Origin: Actinomadura barringtoniae
Lineage (GTDB): Bacteria; Actinomycetota; Actinomycetes; Streptosporangiales; Streptosporangiaceae
DNA length: 64,000 bases
Reading direction: 5' to 3'
NCBI RefSeq assembly: GCF_017573505.1
Contig: NZ_JAGEOJ010000001.1
Location: 620,001 to 684,000 of the forward strand
Shown here: piece after piece, positions 42,098 through 49,676 of the stretch
Layout: every line of letters begins with the position of its first letter
Position numbering within the stretch: position 1 is the first letter of the stretch
Position numbers and translations under genes: made by a program
The notes under the pieces: model-generated
The model's database searches: none
Seen by the model: only the letters and a program-made list of their open reading frames with translations
What the model was told of the DNA's origin: nothing

Positions 42098-43259
42098 CCC
42101 GCTTCGCCCGCCCGTCTCCTCGCAGCTGTCGTTCCGGACCGTGCGCATCCGCCTCACGGCCATGTACAGCGGGCTGTTCACGATCTGCGGTACGGCCCTG
42201 CTCGCGATCGTCTACTGGCTCACGGGCCGCGCGAGGCCGGGCGTGGTCATCGTCGACAGGCCGTGGCCCGCGCCGCAGATGGCCCGCGCGGCCATGGACC
42301 AGGCCCACCGGCAGGAGATGCAGCAGCTCCTGACGCGGTCCGCGATCGCTCTCGCGATCATGATCGTGGTCTCGATCGTGCTGGGCTGGCTGGTCGCCGG
42401 GCGCGTCCTGCGGCCGCTGCGCACGATGACGGCCACGATCCAGCAGATCTCCGCCCGCAACGTGCACGAACGGCTCGCCGTCACGGGCCCGCGCGACGAG
42501 ATGAAGGACCTCGCCGACACCGTCGACGGCCTGCTCGGCCGCCTGGAGATCGCCCTCAACACCCACAAGCGCTTCGTCGCCAACGCCGCGCACGAACTGC
42601 GCACCCCGCTCACCCTGGAACGTGCGCTCCTGGAGGAGACGCTCACCGACCGCGAGGCCACGCTGGAGTCCTACCAGGCGACCTCGGAACGGGTGCTCGC
42701 GATCAGCAAGGACCAGGCGCGGCTGCTGGAGGCGCTGCTCACCCTCTCCAGCAGCGAACGCGGCCTGGACCGCCGGGAGCCCTTCGACCTGGCCGAGCTC
42801 GCCCGCGAGGCGATCGAGTCGGCAGGCCTCGAGGCGGACGCTCGCGGCGTGCGCGTCACCCGCCGGATCGCGCCCGCCCCGTCCGCGGGCGACCCCGCGC
42901 TGGCCGCACGACTGGTCGCCAACCTCGTCGACAACGCCGTGCACCACAACGTCCCGGACGGCCACGTGGAGGTCGTGACCGAGATGAAGGCCGGGCGGGC
43001 GTTCGTCACGGTGGTCAACAGCGGGCCGGTCATCTCGCCGGAACGGGTCGGCCGGCTCTTCGAGCCGTTCGAGCGGCTCGGCGGGCGGTCGGCGCACGAC
43101 GACGGCCACCACGGCCTCGGCCTATCGATCGTCCGGGCCATCGCCACGGCGCACGGCGCGGGCATCGCCGCGCACGCCCTCCCGGGCGGCGGCCTGGCCA
43201 TCGAGATCAGCTTCCCCGCCCATCTCCGCCCCCAGGTGCCCGAACGAGCCCCCGTCTAG
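42084..43259 (+). CDS. Sensor histidine kinase
   Basis: 391 aa. Two membrane helices (about 28-50 and 88-110) enclosing a short external loop of some 40 residues, HAMP domain (AGRVLRPLRTMTATIQQIS), dimerisation box FVANAAHELRTPLT with His170, N-box LVDNAVHHN, and GHHGLGLSIVRAIATAHG. The small sensor loop suggests it senses membrane or protein signals rather than a bulky ligand. An in-frame GTG at 42078 is an alternative start. Cognate regulator is the preceding gene. Confidence 0.92.
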   Translation: MRPPDPLRPPVSSQLSFRTVRIRLTAMYSGLFTICGTALLAIVYWLTGRARPGVVIVDRPWPAPQMARAAMDQAHRQEMQQLLTRSAIALAIMIVVSIVLGWLVAGRVLRPLRTMTATIQQISARNVHERLAVTGPRDEMKDLADTVDGLLGRLEIALNTHKRFVANAAHELRTPLTLERALLEETLTDREATLESYQATSERVLAISKDQARLLEALLTLSSSERGLDRREPFDLAELAREAIESAGLEADARGVRVTRRIAPAPSAGDPALAARLVANLVDNAVHHNVPDGHVEVVTEMKAGRAFVTVVNSGPVISPERVGRLFEPFERLGGRSAHDDGHHGLGLSIVRAIATAHGAGIAAHALPGGGLAIEISFPAHLRPQVPERAPV

Positions 43260-43413
43260 TTCCGCGGTCTGCGCGGAGAACGAAGCGGATGCCGGGATGG
43301 ATGCCTGCGAAGCGTCTGATCGGCGGCCTCGTACTTCGTTTTCGGCTTGCCGGTGGCGCTCGGTTTCGCCTCCGGCATTGGCGAATGACCGGCGGACACC
43401 GAAACTGTTGTAG

Positions 43414-43644
43414 GTGACCAGCCAGGGGCGCCCACAGTCAGGTGGAGGCCGCGCCGATCGGCGTACGGACCTGCTCTACCGTTCCGAGGCGCTGCGCGCC
43501 GCGGCGGAGGAGGCCAAGCTTCGTTCCGCGTCCCTGCGGCAGGAGTACCTGATCTTGATCGACGAGATCAAGGCCACGCTCGCACTCCACTGCAAGGGCC
43601 CCCTCCCCCTGAGTGCCGAGATCATGCCCGTGAAACGCGACTAG
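43414..43644 (+). CDS. Small hypothetical protein, possible coiled coil
   Basis: 76 aa from a GTG start. Residues about 22-60 form a charged helix (LYRSEALRAAAEEAKLRSAS) likely to be a coiled coil. The stop overlaps by four bases (CTAG) the stop of the convergent AraC gene, which fits a real gene, but the ribosome site is weak. Family not recognised. Confidence 0.45.
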   Translation: MTSQGRPQSGGGRADRRTDLLYRSEALRAAAEEAKLRSASLRQEYLILIDEIKATLALHCKGPLPLSAEIMPVKRD

Positions 43645-44588
43645 CAGGGGCGGTCGACGCCGCTGCTGGCGGCCCGGTAGTCGCGGGGGCTGAGGCCGTA
43701 CGCGGCGCGGAAGGCACGGCTGAACGCGGCGGCGTCCGGGAAGCCCCAGCGGCAGGCGATCTCGCCGATCCGCTGGGTGGCCAGGAACGGGTCGGCCAGT
43801 TCGCGGCGGCAGCGCTCCAGCCTGCGCGTGCGCACGTAACGGGCGACCGTGGTGCCTCTGAGCTGGAACACCCGATAGAGCTGCCGCACGGACAGGTGAT
43901 GTGCGGCGGCGATATCGGCGGGCGACAGCTGCGGGTCGTGGAGGCGGTCGTCGATCCAGCCCTCGATGACGCGCAGCAACTCCGGGTCGGCGGTCGTCGC
44001 GGGCGGCTCGCCGAGTCGTTCACCGATCGCGCCCGTGACCAGTTCCAGGAGCGCCTCCCCCAGGTGCCGGGCGTACGGTCCCTCGGCGGCGGCTCCGTCT
44101 GCGGCCAGACCTCTGAGCAGCGCGCTCACCAGCCGCCCGGTCCGCTCGTTCAGCAGCGTGCCGCCGAGCGCGGCGACCCGGTCCAGCGGCAGCTGCATCG
44201 TCTGGTGCGGGATCACCAGCGTCAGGACGCGATGCTCCTCGAAGGTGATCTCCAGCGGCCGGGTCAGGTCGTACAGCACCAGGTCGCCGACCCCGACCCT
44301 GGTCTGGCGGCCGTTCTGACCCAGCAGGCACCAGCCGCTGAGGACCAGCCCGAGCTTGACGCACTCGCGGGTGTCGCGCGCGATCTGCTGGGAGCTTCGC
44401 TCGACGCGGTGACCGGGCGCCCAGACCTGCCCGGCCTGGACGGGGCCGAGCGTGCGCGCGGTCAGGCGGGCCCGGAAGCCGTCGCGGTCGCGCGGCATGA
44501 GGTGCATCGGGCCGAACGCCGAGGAGATCAGGCGGCGCCAGTGGTCCGCCTGGGCGCTCGGGGGCAGGCCCGAGGTGACGGCGTGCAT
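43641..44588 (-). CDS. AraC-family transcriptional regulator
   Basis: 315 aa. N-terminal AraC-binding-like domain (about 1-190) and two helix-turn-helix units at the C-terminus (about 205-310; PADIAAAHHLSVRQLYRVFQ, IGEIACRWGFPDAAAFSRAFRAAYGLSPRDYR). GGGAGG lies three bases before ATG at 44588. It diverges from the intradiol dioxygenase gene across 206 bases and is its probable activator, as AraC proteins often are for aromatic catabolism. Confidence 0.9.
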   Translation of the reverse strand: MHAVTSGLPPSAQADHWRRLISSAFGPMHLMPRDRDGFRARLTARTLGPVQAGQVWAPGHRVERSSQQIARDTRECVKLGLVLSGWCLLGQNGRQTRVGVGDLVLYDLTRPLEITFEEHRVLTLVIPHQTMQLPLDRVAALGGTLLNERTGRLVSALLRGLAADGAAAEGPYARHLGEALLELVTGAIGERLGEPPATTADPELLRVIEGWIDDRLHDPQLSPADIAAAHHLSVRQLYRVFQLRGTTVARYVRTRRLERCRRELADPFLATQRIGEIACRWGFPDAAAFSRAFRAAYGLSPRDYRAASSGVDRPC

Positions 44589-44794
44589 GGCCCTCCCGTC
44601 GCGGGGATACGGGACTGGACGCACTGACGGTCCTATCTGTCAGGACCCGGGTCAAGGAGCGAGAGATCACGACGATCGGGGCGACTTTTGTCATTCGGCG
44701 CCAACTCCGTGGCAGGCAGCGCCAAGACCTGGTCCGCACGGCCGGGTGACCATGGCGCGACGACTCCGGTTCCCCCCGACCGAGAGGAAGCCCC

Positions 44795-45424
44795 ATGCTC
44801 GACGATGAGCAGAACGACGGCATCAGCCGGAAGAACTTCATCATGACGGTGGGACTGGGCGCCCTGGCCCTGCCCGCCGCCATGGGCGCCGCACGTGCGG
44901 ACGCGAAGGAGGCACCGGCCCGGCCCCTCAAGCTCACTCCCCGCTGCGACGACGGGGACGACCCCACCCCGCCCCAGACCGAAGGGCCCTACTTCAAGCC
45001 CAACTCACCCCAGCGCACGTCCCTGCTCGAACCCGGAATGGTGGGCACGCGCCTCACGCTCACCGGCATCGTCTACACCCGTTCGTGCAACCCGGTGAAC
45101 GCGGCGCTGCTGGACTTCTGGCAGTGCGACGCCTACGGCCGTTACGACAACTACGGCTACCGCCTGCGCGGCCACCAGTACAGCGACGCCACGGGCCGCT
45201 TCAGCCTGACGACGATCCGCCCCGGCCTCTACCCCGGCCGTACGCGCCACATCCACGTCAAGCTGCAGGCCCCGAACCAGCCCGTTCTCACCACCCAGCT
45301 CTACTTCCCGGGTGAGCCGCGCAACCAGACCGACCCCATCTTCGACCCCGACCTGGTCATGGCCGTGCAGAACGGCCCGACCGGACTGACCGCCACGTTC
45401 GACTTCATGCTCGACCTCCCCTGA
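44795..45424 (+). CDS. Exported intradiol ring-cleavage dioxygenase-like protein
   Basis: 209 aa. Signal region with Tat-like SRKNFIMTVGLGALALPAAM (one R replaced by K). Intradiol pattern: TEGPYFKPNSPQRTSL, LLDFWQCDAYGRYDN, LTTIRPGLYPGRTRHIHVKL, which supplies the two Tyr and two His iron ligands. The family opens catechol-type rings with O2 and Fe(III); exported members act on extracellular aromatics. The start at 44795 follows GAGAGGAAG. A strong terminator stem follows the gene. Confidence 0.85.
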   Translation: MLDDEQNDGISRKNFIMTVGLGALALPAAMGAARADAKEAPARPLKLTPRCDDGDDPTPPQTEGPYFKPNSPQRTSLLEPGMVGTRLTLTGIVYTRSCNPVNAALLDFWQCDAYGRYDNYGYRLRGHQYSDATGRFSLTTIRPGLYPGRTRHIHVKLQAPNQPVLTTQLYFPGEPRNQTDPIFDPDLVMAVQNGPTGLTATFDFMLDLP

Positions 45425-45436
45425 CCCGCCACACCG

Positions 45437-45468
45437 GGCCGGGGCGCCTCCACCGAGGCGCTCCGGCC
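45437..45468. terminator. Bidirectional terminator stem between convergent genes
   Basis: 14-bp stem GGCCGGGGCGCCTC / GAGGCGCTCCGGCC with one G-T wobble and loop CACC. Lies between the dioxygenase stop and the ASCH gene stop. No long T-run, as usual in high-GC actinomycetes. Confidence 0.75.
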
Positions 45469-45478
45469 TCGGTCGCGT

Positions 45479-45898
45479 TCAGAGGCGTTCGGTGACCTGG
45501 AAGCGTTCGGCCACCATCAGGGTGTCGTCGGTGACGCCGAAGGCCGGGTCGCCGAGGTGGTCACGCATCTCCGCGCTGTTCCAGAACGCCTCGTGCCCGA
45601 CACGCCACTCGGCCACCGTCCGGTGGCCCTCGCCCTCGGAACGGGCGTGCTCCAGATCGACGTCCCCGATCCTGAGGGTGCGCACCTCGGCGGTCTCGAT
45701 GATCGCCACGGGACGGCCGTCCGAGTCGATCACCACGGCGCGCCGCCCGACCATCGGAAGCGGCTCCCCGTCCCTCTCGTACTCCACCACCAGCGAGCTG
45801 GTCGTGGTCTTGGCGCCGGACAGGACGGCGGCGACGAGCCGGTCGCGGAGCGGGCCGGGGAACGCGAACTCGGCACGCGGCAGATCCTCGTGCGACAC
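45479..45898 (-). CDS. ASCH-domain protein
   Basis: 139 aa. FAFPGPLRDRLVAAVLSGAKTTTSSL at the start, GRRAVVIDSDGRPVAIIETAEV and the acidic HARSEGEGHRTVAEWRVGHEAFW block are the ASCH pattern (RNA-binding PUA-like fold; one bacterial member is an N4-acetylcytidine amidohydrolase). GTG start with GAGGATCAAG upstream. Single gene. Confidence 0.85.
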   Translation of the reverse strand: MSHEDLPRAEFAFPGPLRDRLVAAVLSGAKTTTSSLVVEYERDGEPLPMVGRRAVVIDSDGRPVAIIETAEVRTLRIGDVDLEHARSEGEGHRTVAEWRVGHEAFWNSAEMRDHLGDPAFGVTDDTLMVAERFQVTERL

Positions 45899-45940
45899 CT
45901 TGATCCTCGTTCGGTAGGGGCTTGATCAGGACCCCTCAGG

Positions 45941-46093
45941 CTAGCGGGCGGCACCGCCGCAGAGGGCGGCGTCCACGACGGGCTTGACCTGCGAACCAAG
46001 GAGCGGCAACGGGTTGTTGGCGATCACCGTCACGTGGCGGCCGTCGCGGGGCTGGAAGTCGCCGATGACGACCGCGTGGACGGCGTCGCGCAT
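45941..46093 (-). pseudogene. Possible remnant of a small exported protein gene
   Basis: A 50-residue open segment (MRDAVHAVVIGDFQPRDGRH, then VTVIANNPLPLLGSQVKPVV and a cysteine near the end) has protein-like composition and codon use, with a few more coherent residues upstream (PEDECNAT) before an in-frame stop. There is no start with a ribosome site in frame. It looks like the C-terminal end of a broken gene; family not recognised. Confidence 0.3.
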
Positions 46094-46144
46094 CGTGGCG
46101 TTGCATTCATCCTCCGGTGGTGTCGGGCGGCGCCTTCACGTAAA

Positions 46145-46156
46145 GGACTTTTGTCC
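46145..46156 (+). promoter_or_regulatory. DosR/DevR-like box upstream of the universal stress gene
   Basis: GGACTTTTGTCC matches the DosR core GGACTWWAGTCC at 11 of 12. Centre about 73 bases before the USP start, a usual activator distance. Confidence 0.6.
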
Positions 46157-46223
46157 GTTTGTTTAGAGCGCGAGATGGCGCAATCTGGAGGTGACACCCA
46201 AAGGCTCCCGGGAGGAGATCGGT

Positions 46224-46688
46224 ATGCCTGGAGAGACCTACAAGATCGTTGTCGGGGTGGACGGGTCGGCCGCTTCGGCGGCGGCGCTCCGGTTCGCGGT
46301 CACCGAGGCCCGGCTGCGCCATTCGGAGGTCGTCGCGGTGCTGGCGTGGGTCCCGCTGTCGGCGACGCGCGCCCCCTACGCCCGGATCACCGCGATGCCC
46401 AGTCCCACCGAGGAGTACGAGGACGCGGCGGAACGCCTCTCCCATGTCGTGGACGACGTCTGCGGCCTCGCGCCGCCGGTCAAGGTGCGGCAGGTGCTCG
46501 TCCAGCAGCAGCCCGCGCAGGCCCTGCTGAACGAGGCCGAGAGCGCGGACCTGCTGGTCCTCGGCGGGCACCGTTCGGACTCACCGGAGGTCCACACCGC
46601 CGGCCCGGTCGCGCGCACGTGCCTGCGCCGCCAGCCGTGCCCGATCGTGATCGTCGCCGAGGACGGTCCCGCCCACGCGCACTCGTGA
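46224..46688 (+). CDS. Universal stress protein (UspA family)
   Basis: 154 aa, single USP domain. KIVVGVDGSAASAAALRFA at the start; C-terminal LLVLGGHRSDSPEVHTAGPV and CPIVIVAE. The ATP-binding G-x2-G-x9-G pattern is only partly kept. The start at 46224 has GGGAGGAG upstream; the GTG at 46191 does not. It faces the flavodoxin gene tail to tail (4 bases apart), and a DosR-like box lies upstream. USPs are standard members of actinobacterial dormancy regulons. Confidence 0.9.
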   Translation: MPGETYKIVVGVDGSAASAAALRFAVTEARLRHSEVVAVLAWVPLSATRAPYARITAMPSPTEEYEDAAERLSHVVDDVCGLAPPVKVRQVLVQQQPAQALLNEAESADLLVLGGHRSDSPEVHTAGPVARTCLRRQPCPIVIVAEDGPAHAHS

Positions 46689-46692
46689 CGCC

Positions 46693-47190
46693 TCAGGGCG
46701 TGGGTTGCAGCTCCTTGACGATGGCCCGCGCCCACGCGCGGATCTGGTCACGGTCGCGGTAGTCGCCGCCGCGCTCCTTGGCGAGGCGTGCCGCCACGAA
46801 TCCCTTGGCGTCGGCGGTCAGGCGGCCGCCGAACGTGACGTGGTCCCGCGCGCCGACGCGTTCGACGATCTTGGCGATCGAACGCGTCGGCGGGACCTCG
46901 CCCTCCTGCGCCGAGCGGTCGAGCGGCCCGCTGCTGAAGGCCCACACGGGCAGGTGGACGAGCGCGGCGCGATGGCGGCGCGCGAACCGCCGTGCCTCCG
47001 GCACCCAGCGGCCCACATACACCGCACTGCCGATGACGACGGCGTCGTACCCCGCCAGGTCGCGGGCCTCGGCGGCCGGGCGCACGTCGACGACGACCCC
47101 GGGCGTCTCGCACAGCTCGGCGCCGATCCACTCGGCGATCTCGGCGGTCCCGCCGCGCTTGGAGCCGTGGGCGACGAGGATCCTGGTCAT
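46693..47190 (-). CDS. Flavodoxin-domain protein
   Basis: 165 aa. FMN phosphate loop VAHGSKRGGTAEIAEWIG, then YDAVVIGSAVYVGRWVPEAR and the aromatic-contact region PVWAFSSGPLD. Resembles HemG-type and MenG-like flavodoxin proteins in actinobacterial low-oxygen clusters. The start overlaps the acetate kinase stop by four bases (ATGA), so it is co-translated as the last gene of the operon. Confidence 0.88.
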   Translation of the reverse strand: MTRILVAHGSKRGGTAEIAEWIGAELCETPGVVVDVRPAAEARDLAGYDAVVIGSAVYVGRWVPEARRFARRHRAALVHLPVWAFSSGPLDRSAQEGEVPPTRSIAKIVERVGARDHVTFGGRLTADAKGFVAARLAKERGGDYRDRDQIRAWARAIVKELQPTP

Positions 47191-48296
47191 GACCGTTCCT
47201 CCCGTTCGGGATCGAGGGCCGCGCGGACGCCGTGGGCGATCTCCAGGTCCTCGCGCGCGGTGATGACGAAGGTGCGGACCGCGGCGCCGGCCCTGGTGAT
47301 CTCGGTGTCGGTGCGCGCGGCCCGGTTGCGCTCGGGGTCAACGGTGACGCCGAGGAACGCCAGGTCGGCGGCGAGCCTGGCGCGGACGGCCGCGTCGTGC
47401 TCGCCGACGCCGCCGGTGAACGCGAGCGCGTCCAGGCCGCCCAGCGAGGCGGTCATGGCGGCGGCGCAGGCGCGCAGCCGGTGGTGGTAGACGTCGAGCG
47501 CGGCCAACGCGACGTCATCGCCCTGGTCCACGCGGGCCTGGATCTCGCGCATGTCCCCGGTGCCCGCCAGGCCGCGCAGGCCCGAACGGTGCTCCATAGC
47601 GTCGGCCACCTCGCCGCTCGGAACGCCGGTACGGATCAGCCACAGCGGGATGCCTGGATCGATGCTCCCGGCGCGCGTGCCCATGACCAGGCCTTCCAGC
47701 GGCGTGAAGCCCATCGTGGTGTCGATCGACCGGCCGTCGGCGATGGCCGCGAGCGAGGCGCCCGAGCCCAGATGGCAGACCACCAGCCGCAGTCCGATCG
47801 CGCCGGTGCCCAGCAGCTGAGCCGTACGGCGGGCGGCGTAGGCGTGCGACAGCCCATGGAATCCGTACCGCCGCAGGCCGTAGCGTTCGCGCCACTCGAC
47901 GGGCAGCGCGTAGGTCGCGGCCGCCTCCGGGAGGGTCGCGTGGAATGCGGTGTCGAAGCACGCGACCGCCGGGACGTCGGGCAGCGCGCGCCGGACCTCG
48001 CCGATCGCGTACAGCGACAGCGGCTGGTGGAGCGGCGCCAGCTCGATCAGGTCGTACAGGCGCTTCACCACCTCCTCGTCGACCACGACCGGCGCGCGGA
48101 AGTCACGGCCGCCGTGCACGACCCGTACGCCGACGGCGTCGGGGACCGGCATCCGGTCGAGCGCCGCCTCGAACAGCTCGCCCTCGCGCGCCCCGGCGCC
48201 CGCCGCCAGGTCCACGCGGCGCAGCACCGTGTCGTCGTGGTCGAGCAGGCTCACCTTGAGGCTGCTCGACCCGGGGTTGACCGTGAGGACTCTCAT
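47187..48296 (-). CDS. ackA: Acetate kinase
   Basis: 369 aa, somewhat shorter than the usual 395-410. Motifs VNPGSSSLKVSLL, DTAFHATLPE, RRYGFHGLSHAYAA, CHLGSGASLAAIADGRSIDT, TPLEGLVMGTRAG, and FTGGVGEHDA. It makes ATP from acetyl phosphate, useful for energy in oxygen limitation. No phosphotransacetylase gene is adjacent. It lies 51 bases behind the nitroreductase gene and overlaps the flavodoxin gene. Confidence 0.93.
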   Translation of the reverse strand: MRVLTVNPGSSSLKVSLLDHDDTVLRRVDLAAGAGAREGELFEAALDRMPVPDAVGVRVVHGGRDFRAPVVVDEEVVKRLYDLIELAPLHQPLSLYAIGEVRRALPDVPAVACFDTAFHATLPEAAATYALPVEWRERYGLRRYGFHGLSHAYAARRTAQLLGTGAIGLRLVVCHLGSGASLAAIADGRSIDTTMGFTPLEGLVMGTRAGSIDPGIPLWLIRTGVPSGEVADAMEHRSGLRGLAGTGDMREIQARVDQGDDVALAALDVYHHRLRACAAAMTASLGGLDALAFTGGVGEHDAAVRARLAADLAFLGVTVDPERNRAARTDTEITRAGAAVRTFVITAREDLEIAHGVRAALDPEREERS

Positions 48297-48347
48297 CAGC
48301 GGGTGAGGACCATCGCTCGCATGTGCTTCTCCCTGGAATTCAGAAGT

Positions 48348-49364
48348 TCAGGATTCTTCGGTGAGCACCTGCTCGACGGGGCGGCGTACGGTCTCGAACT
48401 TGTCGCCGACCGTTCCCAGACGCAGGACCATCTGGGGGTGGTCTCCCGCGCAGAAGCGCGTCTGGATGAGTTCGCGTAGGCCAGGCACCTCAAGTGCCTG
48501 CGTGTGGAAGGCTGCCGCCACGTCCCCGTGCTGAGTCGCTCTCAGGAGGACGCGTTGCATGGCCTGCCCGGCCCGCAGCCAGTCCACGGGGCGGTCCTCC
48601 TTTGTGGACAGGGTGCACGCCACCCCGGCAACAGGTTCCTCCAGCCAGTCCAGAATCGACGGCTCGGTGCCCCAGCCGTGGCCACGGGCGAAGTCGCGTG
48701 CGGGGAAGTGCGGATCGGTGGGCGGGGCCTCGCGCGGGTAGGCGCTCTCCGGAACGCCCTCCTGACGTGTGCTCCCGGGCGAGGGTGCCCAGCGCGCGAG
48801 CTCGCCGGCATACGAGGGGCTGAGGTGGTGCATGTTCTCCGCGGCCACCGTGAGCGCCGCCACGGCGTTCCGGGAGTACTGGTCCTCAAGGACGCGAAGC
48901 ATGGCGCCCTCACGCTGAGCCTCCTGCCGCAGCAAAGTCAACAGCGCGTCGCCGACCGGCTCCGGCTTGAACGCCCCGCGATGCGTGCGGCGCCTGCGGA
49001 TCTGCTCGAACAGCCTGCTGTTGTCGTCCGACCTGCTCCGCGTCCGCGCTCCCAAGTACAGGTCGGCCAGCAGATGCGGACGGTCCGGATCGGGCAGCAC
49101 CCGCACCTCCGGCTCGTAACCCAGATCCCGTACGGCCACCCGCAGCGTGAACAGCGCCGCGCCGCAGCTGATCAGCATCTCCCGGCCGTCCGGATCGGCC
49201 ACGCCGAGCCGGCGGTCGCCGTCGGCGCGCAGACTGATCCGGTCGCCGCCGAACGAGAACAGCCACGGCTGGGTGTTGTGCACCGAGGGGGCCCACGTCG
49301 CGGCCTCGACGGCGGAACGCACCTCGCCCGCGCGCCGGTCGTTCGAGTCCTGGCCCTTCTCCAC
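48348..49364 (-). CDS. Acg-family nitroreductase-like protein
   Basis: 338 aa. APSVHNTQPWLFSF near the N-terminus (the Acg signature), RRTHRGAFKPEPV, GWGTEPSILDWLEEPVAG and HGDVAAAFHTQALEVPGLR. Two degenerate nitroreductase halves with a lid that covers FMN, as in mycobacterial Rv2032. The GTG at 49364 is chosen for AAGGGGG eight bases upstream; starts to 49508 are open but lack a ribosome site. First gene of an operon with acetate kinase and flavodoxin. Confidence 0.87.
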   Translation of the reverse strand: MEKGQDSNDRRAGEVRSAVEAATWAPSVHNTQPWLFSFGGDRISLRADGDRRLGVADPDGREMLISCGAALFTLRVAVRDLGYEPEVRVLPDPDRPHLLADLYLGARTRSRSDDNSRLFEQIRRRRTHRGAFKPEPVGDALLTLLRQEAQREGAMLRVLEDQYSRNAVAALTVAAENMHHLSPSYAGELARWAPSPGSTRQEGVPESAYPREAPPTDPHFPARDFARGHGWGTEPSILDWLEEPVAGVACTLSTKEDRPVDWLRAGQAMQRVLLRATQHGDVAAAFHTQALEVPGLRELIQTRFCAGDHPQMVLRLGTVGDKFETVRRPVEQVLTEES

Positions 49365-49676
49365 ACCGATCGCCCCCTTCGCTATCCGGGTCACCAGTCC
49401 ATCAACGCCCCAAGGACCGAAACAGGGCCGAAGGTCAGGGATCTTCGGGACCTCCCTCCCGCGTGTTTGGGGCATGCGATTGCCTGCGCCAGGGGCAAAC
49501 CGATTCACATACAGGCCTGGTGGGTGCCGTTCCAGGCCGTTTCCGGTCGTGTACGGGGTGACCGCCGTCGGCCAGGGGGCTATATCCGGTTTCAGCCCCG
49601 ATCTACCTTCCTGCCCGTCTCACCCCTCAGAGGCGAAGCACCCCTCAGAGGCCAAGCCCCTCGAACGGAGGTCTCG
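49365..49676. other. Intergenic region between divergent genes
   Basis: No gene supported. 49425-49440 (CCCTGACCTTCGGCCC on the minus strand) is a weak DosR-like match about 60 bases before the nitroreductase start. 49622-49657 is an 18-bp direct repeat (17 of 18) just before the ribosome site of the next gene. Confidence 0.35.

Noticed and set aside
49622..49657. 18-bp direct repeat before the propeller gene considered as an operator
   Set aside because: It lies right before the ribosome site, is a simple tandem duplication, and has no dyad symmetry.
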